Source of the DNA: Clostridiales bacterium UBA4039
Lineage (GTDB): Bacteria > Bacillota > Clostridia > Lachnospirales > Vallitaleaceae
NCBI GenBank assembly: GCA_002382805.1
Contig: DGAD01000009.1
Coordinates: 1-64,000, forward strand
DNA length: 64,000 nucleotides
Direction of reading: 5' to 3'
Positions 53,069-62,468 of the stretch are shown here, in pieces. Within the stretch, counting starts at the first letter, position 1, and the number at the start of each line of letters is the position of its first letter. The notes beneath the pieces were generated by a model. It did not search any database. It saw only the letters and a program-made list of their open reading frames with translations, and was not told where the DNA came from. A program made the position numbers and the translations under genes.

Positions 53069-54109
53069 TTATTTAATCGCATCCAACTGCGCTTGATATT
53101 GTTCATATACTGAGTCCGGCATTGGTGCAAAGCCATTTTCTCCAGCTAGACGTTTTGCACCTTCTGGTGATACGACATACTTTGCAAAGTCAAGTACTTG
53201 AGGTTTTTCTTTTGCATATTGAACATTCAAATATGTAAATACCGGTCGGGTAAATCCTGCATATGCAAGGTCTTCTCCAATTGTATCAACCGCTGGTTCA
53301 ACCGGTCCATTTCCAAAATCTATATTCACCGCTGATAATTTATCAGTATTGGACACATAGTATCCATATCCAAAAAAGGCAATGGCATTTACATCGTTTG
53401 ATACAAGATCAACAAGGGTTGAGTATTCTTGTTGTAGATTTGCCGTAGCAACCATATCTTGCTCGTCTAATAAGTTTTCATAGAAAAACTCATATGTTCC
53501 ATGATTTTCATTGGGTCCATAGAATTTAATCTCTTGTGCCGGCCATTCTGGACGTATATCTGACCAAAGTACAACATCATCTTCTGCATAGTGCCCTGAG
53601 ATATACATATTTAAGACTTCATCTTTTGTCATTTCTGTTGCCCAGTCATTATCTTTGTTAATAACCATTGTCAAGCCATCATACGCAAGCTTAAACTCAT
53701 ATACATCGTCTCCGAAAGTTAATCCATTTGCTTCAAGTTCTTCAACTTCTGTATCTTTGATTTTTCGAGACGCATCTGAAAAGTCTGTCTCGCCAGGAAT
53801 AAATTTTTTAAATCCTGCACTTGAACCTGCCCGTCCAACTTGTACACTTACATCTTCTTGTTCATTAATCATATATTCTTCAGCAATATGTGCCATCAAC
53901 GGATAAACTGTTCCTGAACCATCTACAATAACAGCCCCTTCTAATGCTTGCGTTTGCGCTGTTGTTGAATCATCTTTGTCTGAAGTTGCTCCACCTGAAT
54001 CTTGGGTTGATGCTTCATCATTTGTTTTTTGCTGTTCATCTTGTCCACATCCTGCAACCGCAATCATCATGACTAAAACCAATACGAATGCTAATATTTT
54101 TTTTCTCAC
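53069..54109 (-). CDS. pstS: Phosphate-binding lipoprotein PstS
   Basis: 346 residues from a GTG start at 54109 behind GGGAGG; the upstream frame to 54181 lacks a ribosome site. Signal peptide with lipobox AVAGC, a Ser/Thr/Asp-rich linker, then a PBP-like domain with VDGSGTVYPL and GRAGSSAGFKKF that ligate phosphate. First gene of the pst operon, preceded by Pho-box-like repeats. Confidence 0.93.
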   Translation of the reverse strand: MRKKILAFVLVLVMMIAVAGCGQDEQQKTNDEASTQDSGGATSDKDDSTTAQTQALEGAVIVDGSGTVYPLMAHIAEEYMINEQEDVSVQVGRAGSSAGFKKFIPGETDFSDASRKIKDTEVEELEANGLTFGDDVYEFKLAYDGLTMVINKDNDWATEMTKDEVLNMYISGHYAEDDVVLWSDIRPEWPAQEIKFYGPNENHGTYEFFYENLLDEQDMVATANLQQEYSTLVDLVSNDVNAIAFFGYGYYVSNTDKLSAVNIDFGNGPVEPAVDTIGEDLAYAGFTRPVFTYLNVQYAKEKPQVLDFAKYVVSPEGAKRLAGENGFAPMPDSVYEQYQAQLDAIK

Positions 54110-54149
54110 TTTTTGTTCCTCCCTAAATCTGTTTTTTAAGTACAAGAAC

Positions 54150-54203
54150 ACTATACCACCGGAACGTAAAAACCATATCATTCATATGTAAAGTCTGTGT
54201 AAA
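54150..54203 (-). promoter_or_regulatory. pstS promoter with phased Pho-box repeats
   Basis: Minus strand TTTACA (54198-54203), TTTACA (54187-54192) and TTTACG (54165-54170) are spaced 11 and 22 bp apart, i.e. on an 11-bp period as in Gram-positive PhoP boxes. The -10 is TATAGT (54150-54155) and the -35 is poor, as expected for an activated promoter. Confidence 0.68.
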
Positions 54204-54208
54204 GAAAA

Positions 54209-54234
54209 AAGAAGTGTTCTTAGGAACACTTCTT
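54209..54234 (-). terminator. asnA terminator
   Basis: AAGAAGTGTTC pairs with GAACACTTCTT around TTAG; six T follow on the minus strand. It lies immediately upstream of the pstS Pho boxes. Confidence 0.88.
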
Positions 54235-54251
54235 AGGTATTATATTGCTTC

Positions 54252-55274
54252 TTATAGCAAATGAATATTAAATTCTTTGCATTTTTCAATCATCACGTTC
54301 GGCCAAATTGACGACTGTACTTCTCCAATATGTGCTTTTTGAAGGAAAAACATACATAGACGCGACTGTCCAATTCCTCCTCCCATTGTATAAGGGAGTT
54401 CACCATTAAGTAGCGCTTTGTGGAAAGGAAGCTCTTGACGGTCTAAACAATTGGCTTTTTCTAATTGGTCATATAATGCTTTTTCATCCACTCGAATCCC
54501 CATGGAAGACAGCTCAATGGATCGGTCAAGCAATGGATACCAAAAAATAATATCACCATTTAAAGACCAGTCATCATAGTCTGGTGCTCGTCCATCATGG
54601 GGCTTTCCTGAATGGAGTTTGTCCCCAATTTCCATAAGAAAAATTGCCTTATGCTCTTTTGCAGCAATATCTTCTCGCTCTTTTGGTGTTTTATCCGGAT
54701 ACTTATCTTCCAGTTCCTGTGTCGTAATAAATGTAATGTCTTCCGGTAAAAAAGGCTCAACCATAGGATAGATATTCGCGATATAATCTTGTGTATCTTT
54801 AAATACTTGGTAAAGAGTTTTTACTGTTTCCTTTAAGGTTTGTTGGGTCCTTTGGCTTGGTAATATTGTCTTCTCCCAGTCCCATTGATCAACATAAATG
54901 GAATGAAGATTGTCCACATCTTCATCACGTCGAATTGCATTCATATCCGTGTAAAGACCTTCACCCACTTCAAATTCATATGTCTTTAGTGCCATACGCT
55001 TCCATTTTGCCAACGAATGGACGATTTCTACACGCCCATTGTTAATCGCTTTCATTTCAAATGACACTGGGCGCTCGACACCATTGAGGTTATCATTCAT
55101 CCCTGTTTCCGGTAGAATAAAAAGTGGTGCAGATACTCTTGATAAACTCAAATATTTTGCTAAGGTTTGTTCAAAATAATCTTTAATTTGCTTAATTGCT
55201 TTTTCAGTTTCCTTTACCGTTAGTAATGCATTATATTGTTCCGGTAAAAGTAAATTTTCCAATATTTTTTTCAT
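54252..55274 (-). CDS. asnA: Aspartate-ammonia ligase
   Basis: 340 residues, class II synthetase-like Asn[40 protein letters not shown] and [16 protein letters not shown] cover the ATP and aspartate sites. It makes asparagine from aspartate and ammonia. It is the last gene after ddh and the chemoreceptor, starting 28 bp after the latter, and ends at a strong terminator. No T-box leader is present. Confidence 0.96.
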   Translation of the reverse strand: MKKILENLLLPEQYNALLTVKETEKAIKQIKDYFEQTLAKYLSLSRVSAPLFILPETGMNDNLNGVERPVSFEMKAINNGRVEIVHSLAKWKRMALKTYEFEVGEGLYTDMNAIRRDEDVDNLHSIYVDQWDWEKTILPSQRTQQTLKETVKTLYQVFKDTQDYIANIYPMVEPFLPEDITFITTQELEDKYPDKTPKEREDIAAKEHKAIFLMEIGDKLHSGKPHDGRAPDYDDWSLNGDIIFWYPLLDRSIELSSMGIRVDEKALYDQLEKANCLDRQELPFHKALLNGELPYTMGGGIGQSRLCMFFLQKAHIGEVQSSIWPNVMIEKCKEFNIHLL

Positions 55275-55302
55275 CTATTTGCAACCTTTCTTTCCAATAA
55301 AC

Positions 55303-57306
55303 CTATATGCTAAATCGCTTAATCAATTCCATAAGGTCTTGTGCCATTTGCGATAGCTCATTGCTCGCATTAGATATTTCTTCTGCTGATGCTGTTTGTT
55401 CTTCAATGGAAGCGGAGGCTTCTTGCGTCGCGGCCGCATTTTGTTGAGCTGACGCCGACAACTCATCCACATTGACAAGGACTTTGTCTTTGCTGCGTTC
55501 AATAATTTCACTTGCTTGACTCAATCGATGAACCAGTTCTTCCGATTGCGAGGTACCTTTGGCTATTTGTTCAAATGCATTTTTTGTCGAATGAACATTT
55601 TTTTCTTGCTGTTTGGCTATTGTCGTCGACTCATCGACTTTTTCAACGGCTCTAAGGGTGCTCATCTGCAATTGTTTTAACATTTCATCGATGATGAGTG
55701 TTGTACTTCGTGATTGCTCAGCTAATTGGCGTATTTCATCTGCAACAACCGCAAACCCTCTTCCATGTTCGCCTGCACGTGCCGCTTCTATTGATGCATT
55801 AAGTGCCAATAGATTCGTCTGATCTGCAATCGCTGTAATCAAATTACTGGCTTCACTGATCTTATCTGAGCTTTCATTGGTTTGAACAATACTCGTATGC
55901 ACAATTTCTGATACTTCTGAATTTTTCTTTGTTGTCTGATCCAATGCGTCAATAAGGGTTAAGCCTTCATTGACTTGCATGTTTATACTTCTTGATATGT
56001 TTAGTAATTCTTCATTTCGCACATGGTTTTTTTGAATTTCTTCACTTAATTGTGCAAGGGATACGGAGGCTTCTTGAGTATGATCTGCTTGCTGATTAGC
56101 ACCCCCTGCAATCTCACCCACCGTTTGTGCTACTTCTTCTGAAGCTGTTGCCGATTGTTCTGATGTTGCTGTTAACTCTTGAGATGTTGCTGAAACCCTA
56201 CTGGCTGCGTCATTAACGTTTAAGAGCAGTTCGCGGATACTTTCTGACATTGTCATCAGCGCTTGTGTCATGAGTCCTATTTCATCTTTTCGGTATATGA
56301 TTCTTGAAAATTGTTGCCGATCTAATTCAGTAAAGTCTAGTTGTTCTTGTCGCTTGACAATCTCTGTCAACTGAACGATTGGCTTTGCAATCGTCTTACC
56401 TGTAAACCATGTTAATATAAACCCGATGATCATCGCAATCACCACAACAAGAAGCATGACTTGCATAAGGTCATTAACACTTTTTAGTACTTCATTGGCT
56501 TGTGCCGCATTAACTAAAGTCCATTGCGTCCCTTCAATAGGCATATAGGCGTTGTACAATTTTTGCCCATTAAAGGAATAATTGCTAATGCCCTTTTTTT
56601 CCGCCAAAATCATCTTAAACTCTTCAGCTAAAGGTATTAATGAAGGATCCTCAAGAGACGCATTAATCGGGTCAAACTGATTCATCACATATTCACGATT
56701 ATGATGAGCAATCACTATGCCCTCTTGATTAATAATATATGCATAGCCATTTTCTCCATATCCCATACCATCTGTAATTTCAAAAAGAGCATTACCGTCT
56801 CTTCTGGCAATCAATACCCCCAAAATTTTACCGTCCTTTTCAATTGGAACAGCAAACATAAGTACCGCTGAATTTGTCACGCGGCTAATTAAGACATCGG
56901 ATACATTTCTTTCTCCGCTTAGCGCCTTTTGTATATACTCTCGGTCAGATAAATCCGCTTCTTTATCCTCTAATATGTATTGAGCAATACCATCACTTCC
57001 AACAATTCCAAACTCTAAATATCCTAATCGTTCAACATCGTTTTTCAAATTTGCTTTTTGGATTTGAATATTCATTGTCTGAACATTTTCACGGTTTGCA
57101 AGCTCTTGAAGAATTCTTAATTGTGTGTCAAGGCTATCTTCCACATCGTTTGCCCCTGTAGTGGATAATGTGGCAAGGGCATTTTCTACCTCACTCACCA
57201 TGGCTTGACGACTCATAATTATCGATAACGAACCTAATGCTACACAAACGAATACAAAAAACAAACCAAAACGCAATATAATTGCTCGTGTAATTCCACT
57301 CTTCAT
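55303..57306 (-). CDS. Methyl-accepting chemotaxis protein (double Cache)
   Basis: 667 residues. Membrane helix ([18 protein letters not shown]), dCache sensor (about 35-275) with [15 protein letters not shown], second helix ([18 protein letters not shown]), HAMP and signalling domain with tip [20 protein letters not shown]. dCache domains often bind amino acids, and it lies between amino-acid genes ddh and asnA with 27-28 bp gaps, so an amino-acid ligand is plausible. Confidence 0.92.
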   Translation of the reverse strand: MKSGITRAIILRFGLFFVFVCVALGSLSIIMSRQAMVSEVENALATLSTTGANDVEDSLDTQLRILQELANRENVQTMNIQIQKANLKNDVERLGYLEFGIVGSDGIAQYILEDKEADLSDREYIQKALSGERNVSDVLISRVTNSAVLMFAVPIEKDGKILGVLIARRDGNALFEITDGMGYGENGYAYIINQEGIVIAHHNREYVMNQFDPINASLEDPSLIPLAEEFKMILAEKKGISNYSFNGQKLYNAYMPIEGTQWTLVNAAQANEVLKSVNDLMQVMLLVVVIAMIIGFILTWFTGKTIAKPIVQLTEIVKRQEQLDFTELDRQQFSRIIYRKDEIGLMTQALMTMSESIRELLLNVNDAASRVSATSQELTATSEQSATASEEVAQTVGEIAGGANQQADHTQEASVSLAQLSEEIQKNHVRNEELLNISRSINMQVNEGLTLIDALDQTTKKNSEVSEIVHTSIVQTNESSDKISEASNLITAIADQTNLLALNASIEAARAGEHGRGFAVVADEIRQLAEQSRSTTLIIDEMLKQLQMSTLRAVEKVDESTTIAKQQEKNVHSTKNAFEQIAKGTSQSEELVHRLSQASEIIERSKDKVLVNVDELSASAQQNAAATQEASASIEEQTASAEEISNASNELSQMAQDLMELIKRFSI

Positions 57307-57333
57307 CCTTATGTCCTTACCCTCTCTCCGGAA

Positions 57334-58320
57334 TTACAGCATACGCTTTCTAAGATCTTGTGCACTTGATGGCGACAAATAACCTGGTGCAATATCAAAC
57401 ACTGTTTTACAGCCAAATTGTTTTTCTTGACTAAGGCGATATGCCGCTCTAGCATAAGCAACCAGTACACTGGCTGTAAATTCCGGGTTTGAATCTAGCT
57501 TTAGACTATATTCTATGACATGCCCATGTTCTTTATCCAGTCCGGTCTTACCTGTACGAATAACAAACCCTCCATGAGGTATGCCTGCATGATCAGATGC
57601 CAGCTCTTCTTCTGTAATAAAATGTACGATGGTATCATAATCTGCAAAATAGTTTGGCATTTCTTTGATTTCTTTTTCAATGCGTGCAGTATCCGCACCT
57701 TCTTCAGCTACAATAAAACACTCTCGTAAATGTTTTTCACGGGTACTAAACTCCGGATTGCTACCAGCGCGAACAGCTTCCAATGCTTTTTCTACCGGAA
57801 TGGTATATTGCTTACCATTTTTTACACCCTCAACGCGACGAATCGCATCGGAATGTCCTTGGCTAACACCTTTTCCCCAAAAAGTGTATTCTTTGCCTTC
57901 AGGTAAAATAGCTTCAGCATATAAACGGTTTAACGAAAACATTCCCGGGTCCCAACCTACGGAAATAATAGCCACTTTTTCCTCTTCTTTTGCACATGCA
58001 TTCACGGCTTCAAAGTGCTCAGGTATCTTTGCATGTGTATCAAAACTATCGACTACATTAAATAGTTTTGCAAGTTCCGGGGTTTGTTGTGGCAAATCTT
58101 TGGCACTTCCTCCACAGAGTATCGCAACATCAATGTCATCTTTCATTGATACCAATGCATCCATGGAATACGCTTTAATTCCATCTGTTGCAACATCAAC
58201 AGTACTTGGGTCACGTCTTGAAAAAACACCTATAAGCTCCATGTCTTCATTTTGACGTATTGCGCTTTCAACGCCGCGTCCTAAGTTCCCATACCCTACG
58301 ATTCCAATTCTAATTGACAT
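57334..58320 (-). CDS. ddh: meso-Diaminopimelate dehydrogenase
   Basis: 328 residues. NADP site GIVGYGNLGRGVE, substrate region VVDSFDTHAKI, SVGWDPGMFSLNR and GVSQGHSDA are diagnostic. It makes meso-diaminopimelate from tetrahydrodipicolinate in one step for lysine and peptidoglycan. It has its own strong promoter and is followed by the chemoreceptor and asnA. Confidence 0.96.
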   Translation of the reverse strand: MSIRIGIVGYGNLGRGVESAIRQNEDMELIGVFSRRDPSTVDVATDGIKAYSMDALVSMKDDIDVAILCGGSAKDLPQQTPELAKLFNVVDSFDTHAKIPEHFEAVNACAKEEEKVAIISVGWDPGMFSLNRLYAEAILPEGKEYTFWGKGVSQGHSDAIRRVEGVKNGKQYTIPVEKALEAVRAGSNPEFSTREKHLRECFIVAEEGADTARIEKEIKEMPNYFADYDTIVHFITEEELASDHAGIPHGGFVIRTGKTGLDKEHGHVIEYSLKLDSNPEFTASVLVAYARAAYRLSQEKQFGCKTVFDIAPGYLSPSSAQDLRKRML

Positions 58321-58376
58321 ATGTGTTTACTCCTTTTTTATAGTATTTTTGCAAGTTATCATTGACATACTTTCTA

Positions 58377-58406
58377 ATTATAACAAACAAGTCGTTTTCA
58401 TGTCAA
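58377..58406 (-). promoter_or_regulatory. ddh promoter
   Basis: Minus strand TTGACA (58401-58406), 18-bp spacer, TATAAT (58377-58382): both hexamers are perfect. It starts at the end of the alarmone synthetase gene and separates the ddh operon from the 58.4-64 kb operon. Confidence 0.8.
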
Positions 58407-58409
58407 AGC

Positions 58410-59054
58410 TTAGTTTTCCTTATTTTCCTCATTGATAACGCGATATATATCTTGCATTTCTTCATCCAACGCTGCAAGATTTATTGCACACCGCTGCAAA
58501 CGGTGATATAAATTATTTGAAACCGGACTTTCCTTCTTATATTTCAGTTTATGCTCTAAGCTAGCCCAAAAATCCATCGCAATCGTTCTTATTTGTACTT
58601 CAACACGAACAAGCTCAGTAGACTCATACAAAAATATGGGAATGGCAAGAATCAAATGTAGGCTTCGATATCCATTTTCTTTTGGATTTGAGATATAATC
58701 TCTTTGTTCAATATAGGTTATATCATCTTGGTTAACCAAAAATTTGGCGATGCTTTCCACATCATCTTTATAGTTACAGATAACACGCACCCCTGCAACA
58801 TCCGATAAATTATTGACAATAGAGTCAACTGAGATTTCATGCCCTCTCCTTTGAAGTTTTTTCACAATACTCTCCACAGACTTTAGCCGTGATTCAATAT
58901 GATGAATCGGATTGTGATCATACTTGACTCTAAATTCTTCATCCAGTATCTCTAGTTTGGTTCGAATCTCTTTGATTGCAGCTTGATAGAGCTGCTGTTG
59001 AATGGAAAATCCTTTTTTTATCTTCGCAAATTCTTCGATAGGTCCAAATTCCAT
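58410..59054 (-). CDS. relQ: Small alarmone synthetase (RelQ/SasB type)
   Basis: 214 residues. Only the synthetase domain of RelA/SpoT enzymes is present (RLKSVESIVKKLQRRG, DVAGVRVICNY, NGYRSLHLIL, EVQIRTIAMDFWASLEHKLKYKK in parts), with a C-terminal helix typical of tetrameric RelQ. It makes (p)ppGpp or pppGpp without stringent-response hydrolase activity. AAGGAGGA precedes the ATG; it follows the lipid kinase gene by 15 bp and is last in its operon. Confidence 0.92.
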   Translation of the reverse strand: MEFGPIEEFAKIKKGFSIQQQLYQAAIKEIRTKLEILDEEFRVKYDHNPIHHIESRLKSVESIVKKLQRRGHEISVDSIVNNLSDVAGVRVICNYKDDVESIAKFLVNQDDITYIEQRDYISNPKENGYRSLHLILAIPIFLYESTELVRVEVQIRTIAMDFWASLEHKLKYKKESPVSNNLYHRLQRCAINLAALDEEMQDIYRVINEENKEN

Positions 59055-59069
59055 AGCGTCCTCCTTCTA

Positions 59070-59951
59070 TCATAATACAAGAATGGTTAATGCATTTTCT
59101 TTAATAGTAACTTCCAATTGGTCGTTCCATATAATCTCACCATCTATGTTAATCGGCAAAGAATCTTGGCTTTTAATCGTCAATGATTTCCCCCGATACA
59201 TTTGCACTTGTTTGATTTTTTCATGTGTTCCGTGAATATACTTTGGCAATAAAAACGGAACTCTTATCTTAGATACACGCTCTATTACACAAAAATCAAG
59301 ATATCCATCATCAAATACCGCTTTGGGTGAAGGCTTCATCCCCCCTCCATAATACTTGGCATTTGCCAAGGATATGAGTAAGACTTCTTTTTGCTTAAGT
59401 GCCTTGCCATCCACTTTTATATTTACAGGATATACTTTAAGTTTCAATATTGTTGCAAAGACACTGATAAGATAGGCAAGTTCTGCACTAAACATCGGCA
59501 ATCGCTTATACTTTTTCGCATTATGAACAATTTCAGCATCAAATCCCACGGATGCTATATTAATATAATGGCGCCCATTAAGTACACCAACATCGATTGT
59601 TCTTCGGTTACCTTCACGGTATTGATCCAACAAGACCTTGGGATCTCGAATGGATGTAATGCTTTTGATAAAATCATTGCCTGAACCACACGGGATAATT
59701 CCAACGATCGTTTCTTTTGAATATTGTGATAACATCACCCCATGGACAACTTCATTTAATGTCCCATCGCCCCCAAGAGAATAGATGATGGTATCTGGTC
59801 CTGCATTTTCTTTGGCCAGTTCAATGGCATGCCCAAGATATTGGGTCTGATGAATCTGAGGATTTTCAAAGAGTTCTTCAATATATGGTAGCAACTCTTT
59901 TGCCTTGCCTTTTCCGGCTTTTGTATTAACAATAAAAACATGTTTTTTCAT
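59070..59951 (-). CDS. Diacylglycerol/lipid kinase, YegS/DgkB family
   Basis: 293 residues. The nucleotide motif GGDGTLNEVVHG and GIIPCGSGNDFIKSI are typical of the DAGK catalytic family; NTKAGKGKAKELLP near the N-terminus binds phosphate. It phosphorylates diacylglycerol or a related lipid at the inner membrane face. Its ATG directly follows the stop of the methyltransferase gene, showing tight coupling. Confidence 0.9.
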   Translation of the reverse strand: MKKHVFIVNTKAGKGKAKELLPYIEELFENPQIHQTQYLGHAIELAKENAGPDTIIYSLGGDGTLNEVVHGVMLSQYSKETIVGIIPCGSGNDFIKSITSIRDPKVLLDQYREGNRRTIDVGVLNGRHYINIASVGFDAEIVHNAKKYKRLPMFSAELAYLISVFATILKLKVYPVNIKVDGKALKQKEVLLISLANAKYYGGGMKPSPKAVFDDGYLDFCVIERVSKIRVPFLLPKYIHGTHEKIKQVQMYRGKSLTIKSQDSLPINIDGEIIWNDQLEVTIKENALTILVL

Positions 59952-61133
59952 TTACTTTCCCTTTTCAATAAATGCGACTTTTAGATAATTACCTTCTGGA
60001 TACATCGAATGCACACAAAAATCATTTGGTAATGTGAATTCCTCCCGGATTCTATAGGTCTTTGATGTTTCTCTAAATGCTGCTTCAATAAATTTCTTGA
60101 ATTTTTTCATGTCAAATCCACTATGATTGGTCGATGCAACAATCATGCCGCCTGGTTTTGTGATTGCAATAGCATCGACTAAAAGCTCCACATAATTGGA
60201 CGCTGCACTAAATGTCTTTTTTTTGGATCTAGCAAAACTCGGTGGATCTAAGATCACGACATCGAATTGCATTTTTTTTCGTTTTGCATATTTGAAATAC
60301 TTAAAAACATCTTCAACAATAATTGTCTGTGTCTCTGGGTCAATTCCATTGATTCTAAATTGTTCCTCAGTTTTAACTAAACTTCGGTTCGCAAGGTCTA
60401 CGCTTGTTGTGTGTGCTTGGCCCAATGCCGCGAAAATTGAGAATGCCCCTGTATATGAAAATGTATTTAATACACTTTTTTGTTTGGCATACTGTTTTAA
60501 CAGCGTTTTACGGACTTCTCTTTGGTCAAGAAAAAAACCAACCATAGGACCTTCATCTAAATATACAGCAAACTTCACATCATTTTCTTTGACGATAAGT
60601 GGCTCCGGAGCTTTTTCCCCCAGGACATAGTCCTGTGTATTTTGCATTTGCTCTGCTGTTTTAAAACGCTTTTTTTCGTATATTCCACGCATATTCGGCA
60701 TGCTTTCTAGCGCTTTGACAACCAACGCCTTAAACTGATAAGCCCCGATACTATACCAATGAATCAGATAAAACCCATCATAATAATCAATCGTTATCCC
60801 ACCTATGCCATCACCTTCACCATTGAAAATACGATATGCATTGGTTTTTTCCAGATCAAACATGCGCTTTCTTTTTTGATCTGCTTTTTCTATAGCCGTC
60901 TTAAAAAAGACCTCGTCAATGGGCTCTTGGGGATTTTTTGTAAGCATCCATCCCTGACCTTTGTTTTGTATTCCATAATACCCTCGTCCGAGGAACTGTC
61001 CTTGTTCATCAAATAATTCAAGAAGGGTTCCTTCAGTTATTGTTGACGGCTGATGAACAAACGCTTTTTTTTCAATGAGCGGATATCCTTGTTTATATTT
61101 ACTTGCATATGAATTCTTAATCGTAATTTTCAT
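59952..61133 (-). CDS. RlmI-like rRNA large-subunit cytosine methyltransferase
   Basis: 393 residues. N-terminal PUA domain (about 1-75, with FDEQGQFLGRGYY), then a Rossmann methyltransferase with SAM motif LNTFSYTGAFSIFAA and the catalytic motif VILDPPSFARSKK. Relatives methylate C1962 of 23S rRNA (C5). GAGG 5 nt before the ATG at 61133 sets the start; the frame extends to 61163. Exact target is inferred from family. Confidence 0.88.
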   Translation of the reverse strand: MKITIKNSYASKYKQGYPLIEKKAFVHQPSTITEGTLLELFDEQGQFLGRGYYGIQNKGQGWMLTKNPQEPIDEVFFKTAIEKADQKRKRMFDLEKTNAYRIFNGEGDGIGGITIDYYDGFYLIHWYSIGAYQFKALVVKALESMPNMRGIYEKKRFKTAEQMQNTQDYVLGEKAPEPLIVKENDVKFAVYLDEGPMVGFFLDQREVRKTLLKQYAKQKSVLNTFSYTGAFSIFAALGQAHTTSVDLANRSLVKTEEQFRINGIDPETQTIIVEDVFKYFKYAKRKKMQFDVVILDPPSFARSKKKTFSAASNYVELLVDAIAITKPGGMIVASTNHSGFDMKKFKKFIEAAFRETSKTYRIREEFTLPNDFCVHSMYPEGNYLKVAFIEKGK

Positions 61134-61171
61134 TTTTTCCTCACTATCTCTAAAATCCGACATTCCTCTCT

Positions 61172-62413
61172 TTAATATAACTTTGGAAATGTCTTTTGAT
61201 CCAAATAATAATTATAAGCTATTAATCCTACTGTAATAACGCCTACTCCAGCTATGGATGCAAAGGCTACCGAATAATTTGTAGCCTCTAAGATCCAACC
61301 GATAATTACACGCCCTATTCCCGCACCTACAAACCGGGTAATGTTGGCATAGCTATGTATTCGTCCTCGATGGGACGAGGGTACCCGACGCGACATAAAC
61401 GGCGAGGACCCAAGCATATTGACAATCTCTCCAATAGTAAAGATGAACATCATGATAAAAAACACTTGATAGGTTGGTTGATTACAAATTATTAAAAAAC
61501 TAAGCCCAATACACAATTGTCCAATAAAAATTTTTGGAATCTCACGTAAACGCCAAATGCTATAGGTAATGATTGGCGTAAAGAAAATAACGACAAAAGC
61601 GTTAAAGCTCGACAAAAAGCCAAAATATTTTGATCCTAAATCCTTCCCAAACAAATCTGTCATATACATAGGCAATGTAAATGTCCACTGATCATATATA
61701 AATGAAGCCAATAAATAGATAATTAGCTGCATTAAAATGGATGGGCGTTTCATAAGTATGTTTAGGCTACTTTCTGAAGCGTGCATCCCAAGTTCATACT
61801 CATTTTGTTCTTCCTCATCCATCTCACTTACATGAATAACCTTAACAAATACAATAATAAGAATTGTGGATGATATGGTTGTTAATCCATCCAGTAAAAA
61901 GGCAAGATTTAAAAAGTTTGCAAAAAGCAACCCTCCAATGGTCGCACCAAACATATAACCAAGGTTGTGCCCCAAATACATCAGCGAATACACTTTTTCC
62001 CGGTCTTTTGGCTTTATCACATCAATAACCAACGCGTCAAATGCAGGTCCTTCAATATTTGCAAATAATCCTGCCAGTATAAAGAAGACAATCATCCATG
62101 TCCCCGGCTCAATAAAAGCACAGAGAATGAAGAAAAATACAGAGATACAATCAAAAATTATGATCAATTTTTTTCGGTTAAATCGGTCCGCTAGTTTGCC
62201 TCCCAAAATATTTGCCGGCAAGAACAAAAAGCCGACCACAAGAAAAATGTAGGATATGGTTGTCGGCGAATAACCAATTTTATCCTTCAAAATCAATGTT
62301 AACAGCGGCCATATAAACGCCCCCATATTTGTAATCATACGTCCGATAAAAAGAACATATGCCGACTTTGATAGCCCTCGATACTGTGAAAATACTTCAA
62401 TAAACTTTTTCAT
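61172..62413 (-). CDS. MFS transporter
   Basis: 413 residues, about twelve predicted helices with a central loop (about residue 200, Glu-rich). GGKLADRFNRKK between helices 2 and 3 is the MFS signature. Resembles multidrug or sugar efflux members (MdtH-like); substrate unknown. It lies between the SMC-like ATPase and methyltransferase genes in one leftward operon. Confidence 0.85.
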   Translation of the reverse strand: MKKFIEVFSQYRGLSKSAYVLFIGRMITNMGAFIWPLLTLILKDKIGYSPTTISYIFLVVGFLFLPANILGGKLADRFNRKKLIIIFDCISVFFFILCAFIEPGTWMIVFFILAGLFANIEGPAFDALVIDVIKPKDREKVYSLMYLGHNLGYMFGATIGGLLFANFLNLAFLLDGLTTISSTILIIVFVKVIHVSEMDEEEQNEYELGMHASESSLNILMKRPSILMQLIIYLLASFIYDQWTFTLPMYMTDLFGKDLGSKYFGFLSSFNAFVVIFFTPIITYSIWRLREIPKIFIGQLCIGLSFLIICNQPTYQVFFIMMFIFTIGEIVNMLGSSPFMSRRVPSSHRGRIHSYANITRFVGAGIGRVIIGWILEATNYSVAFASIAGVGVITVGLIAYNYYLDQKTFPKLY

Positions 62414-62468
62414 CCCGTTTTTCCTTATATTCTATTTTTATTTTTTTATCCCTTAAGATGCGAATCCA

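Noticed and set aside
54110..54181. Longer PstS N-terminus starting at 54181
   Set aside because: It would overlap the -10 and Pho boxes; GGGAGG and a GTG at 54109 before a normal lipoprotein signal peptide explain the start better.
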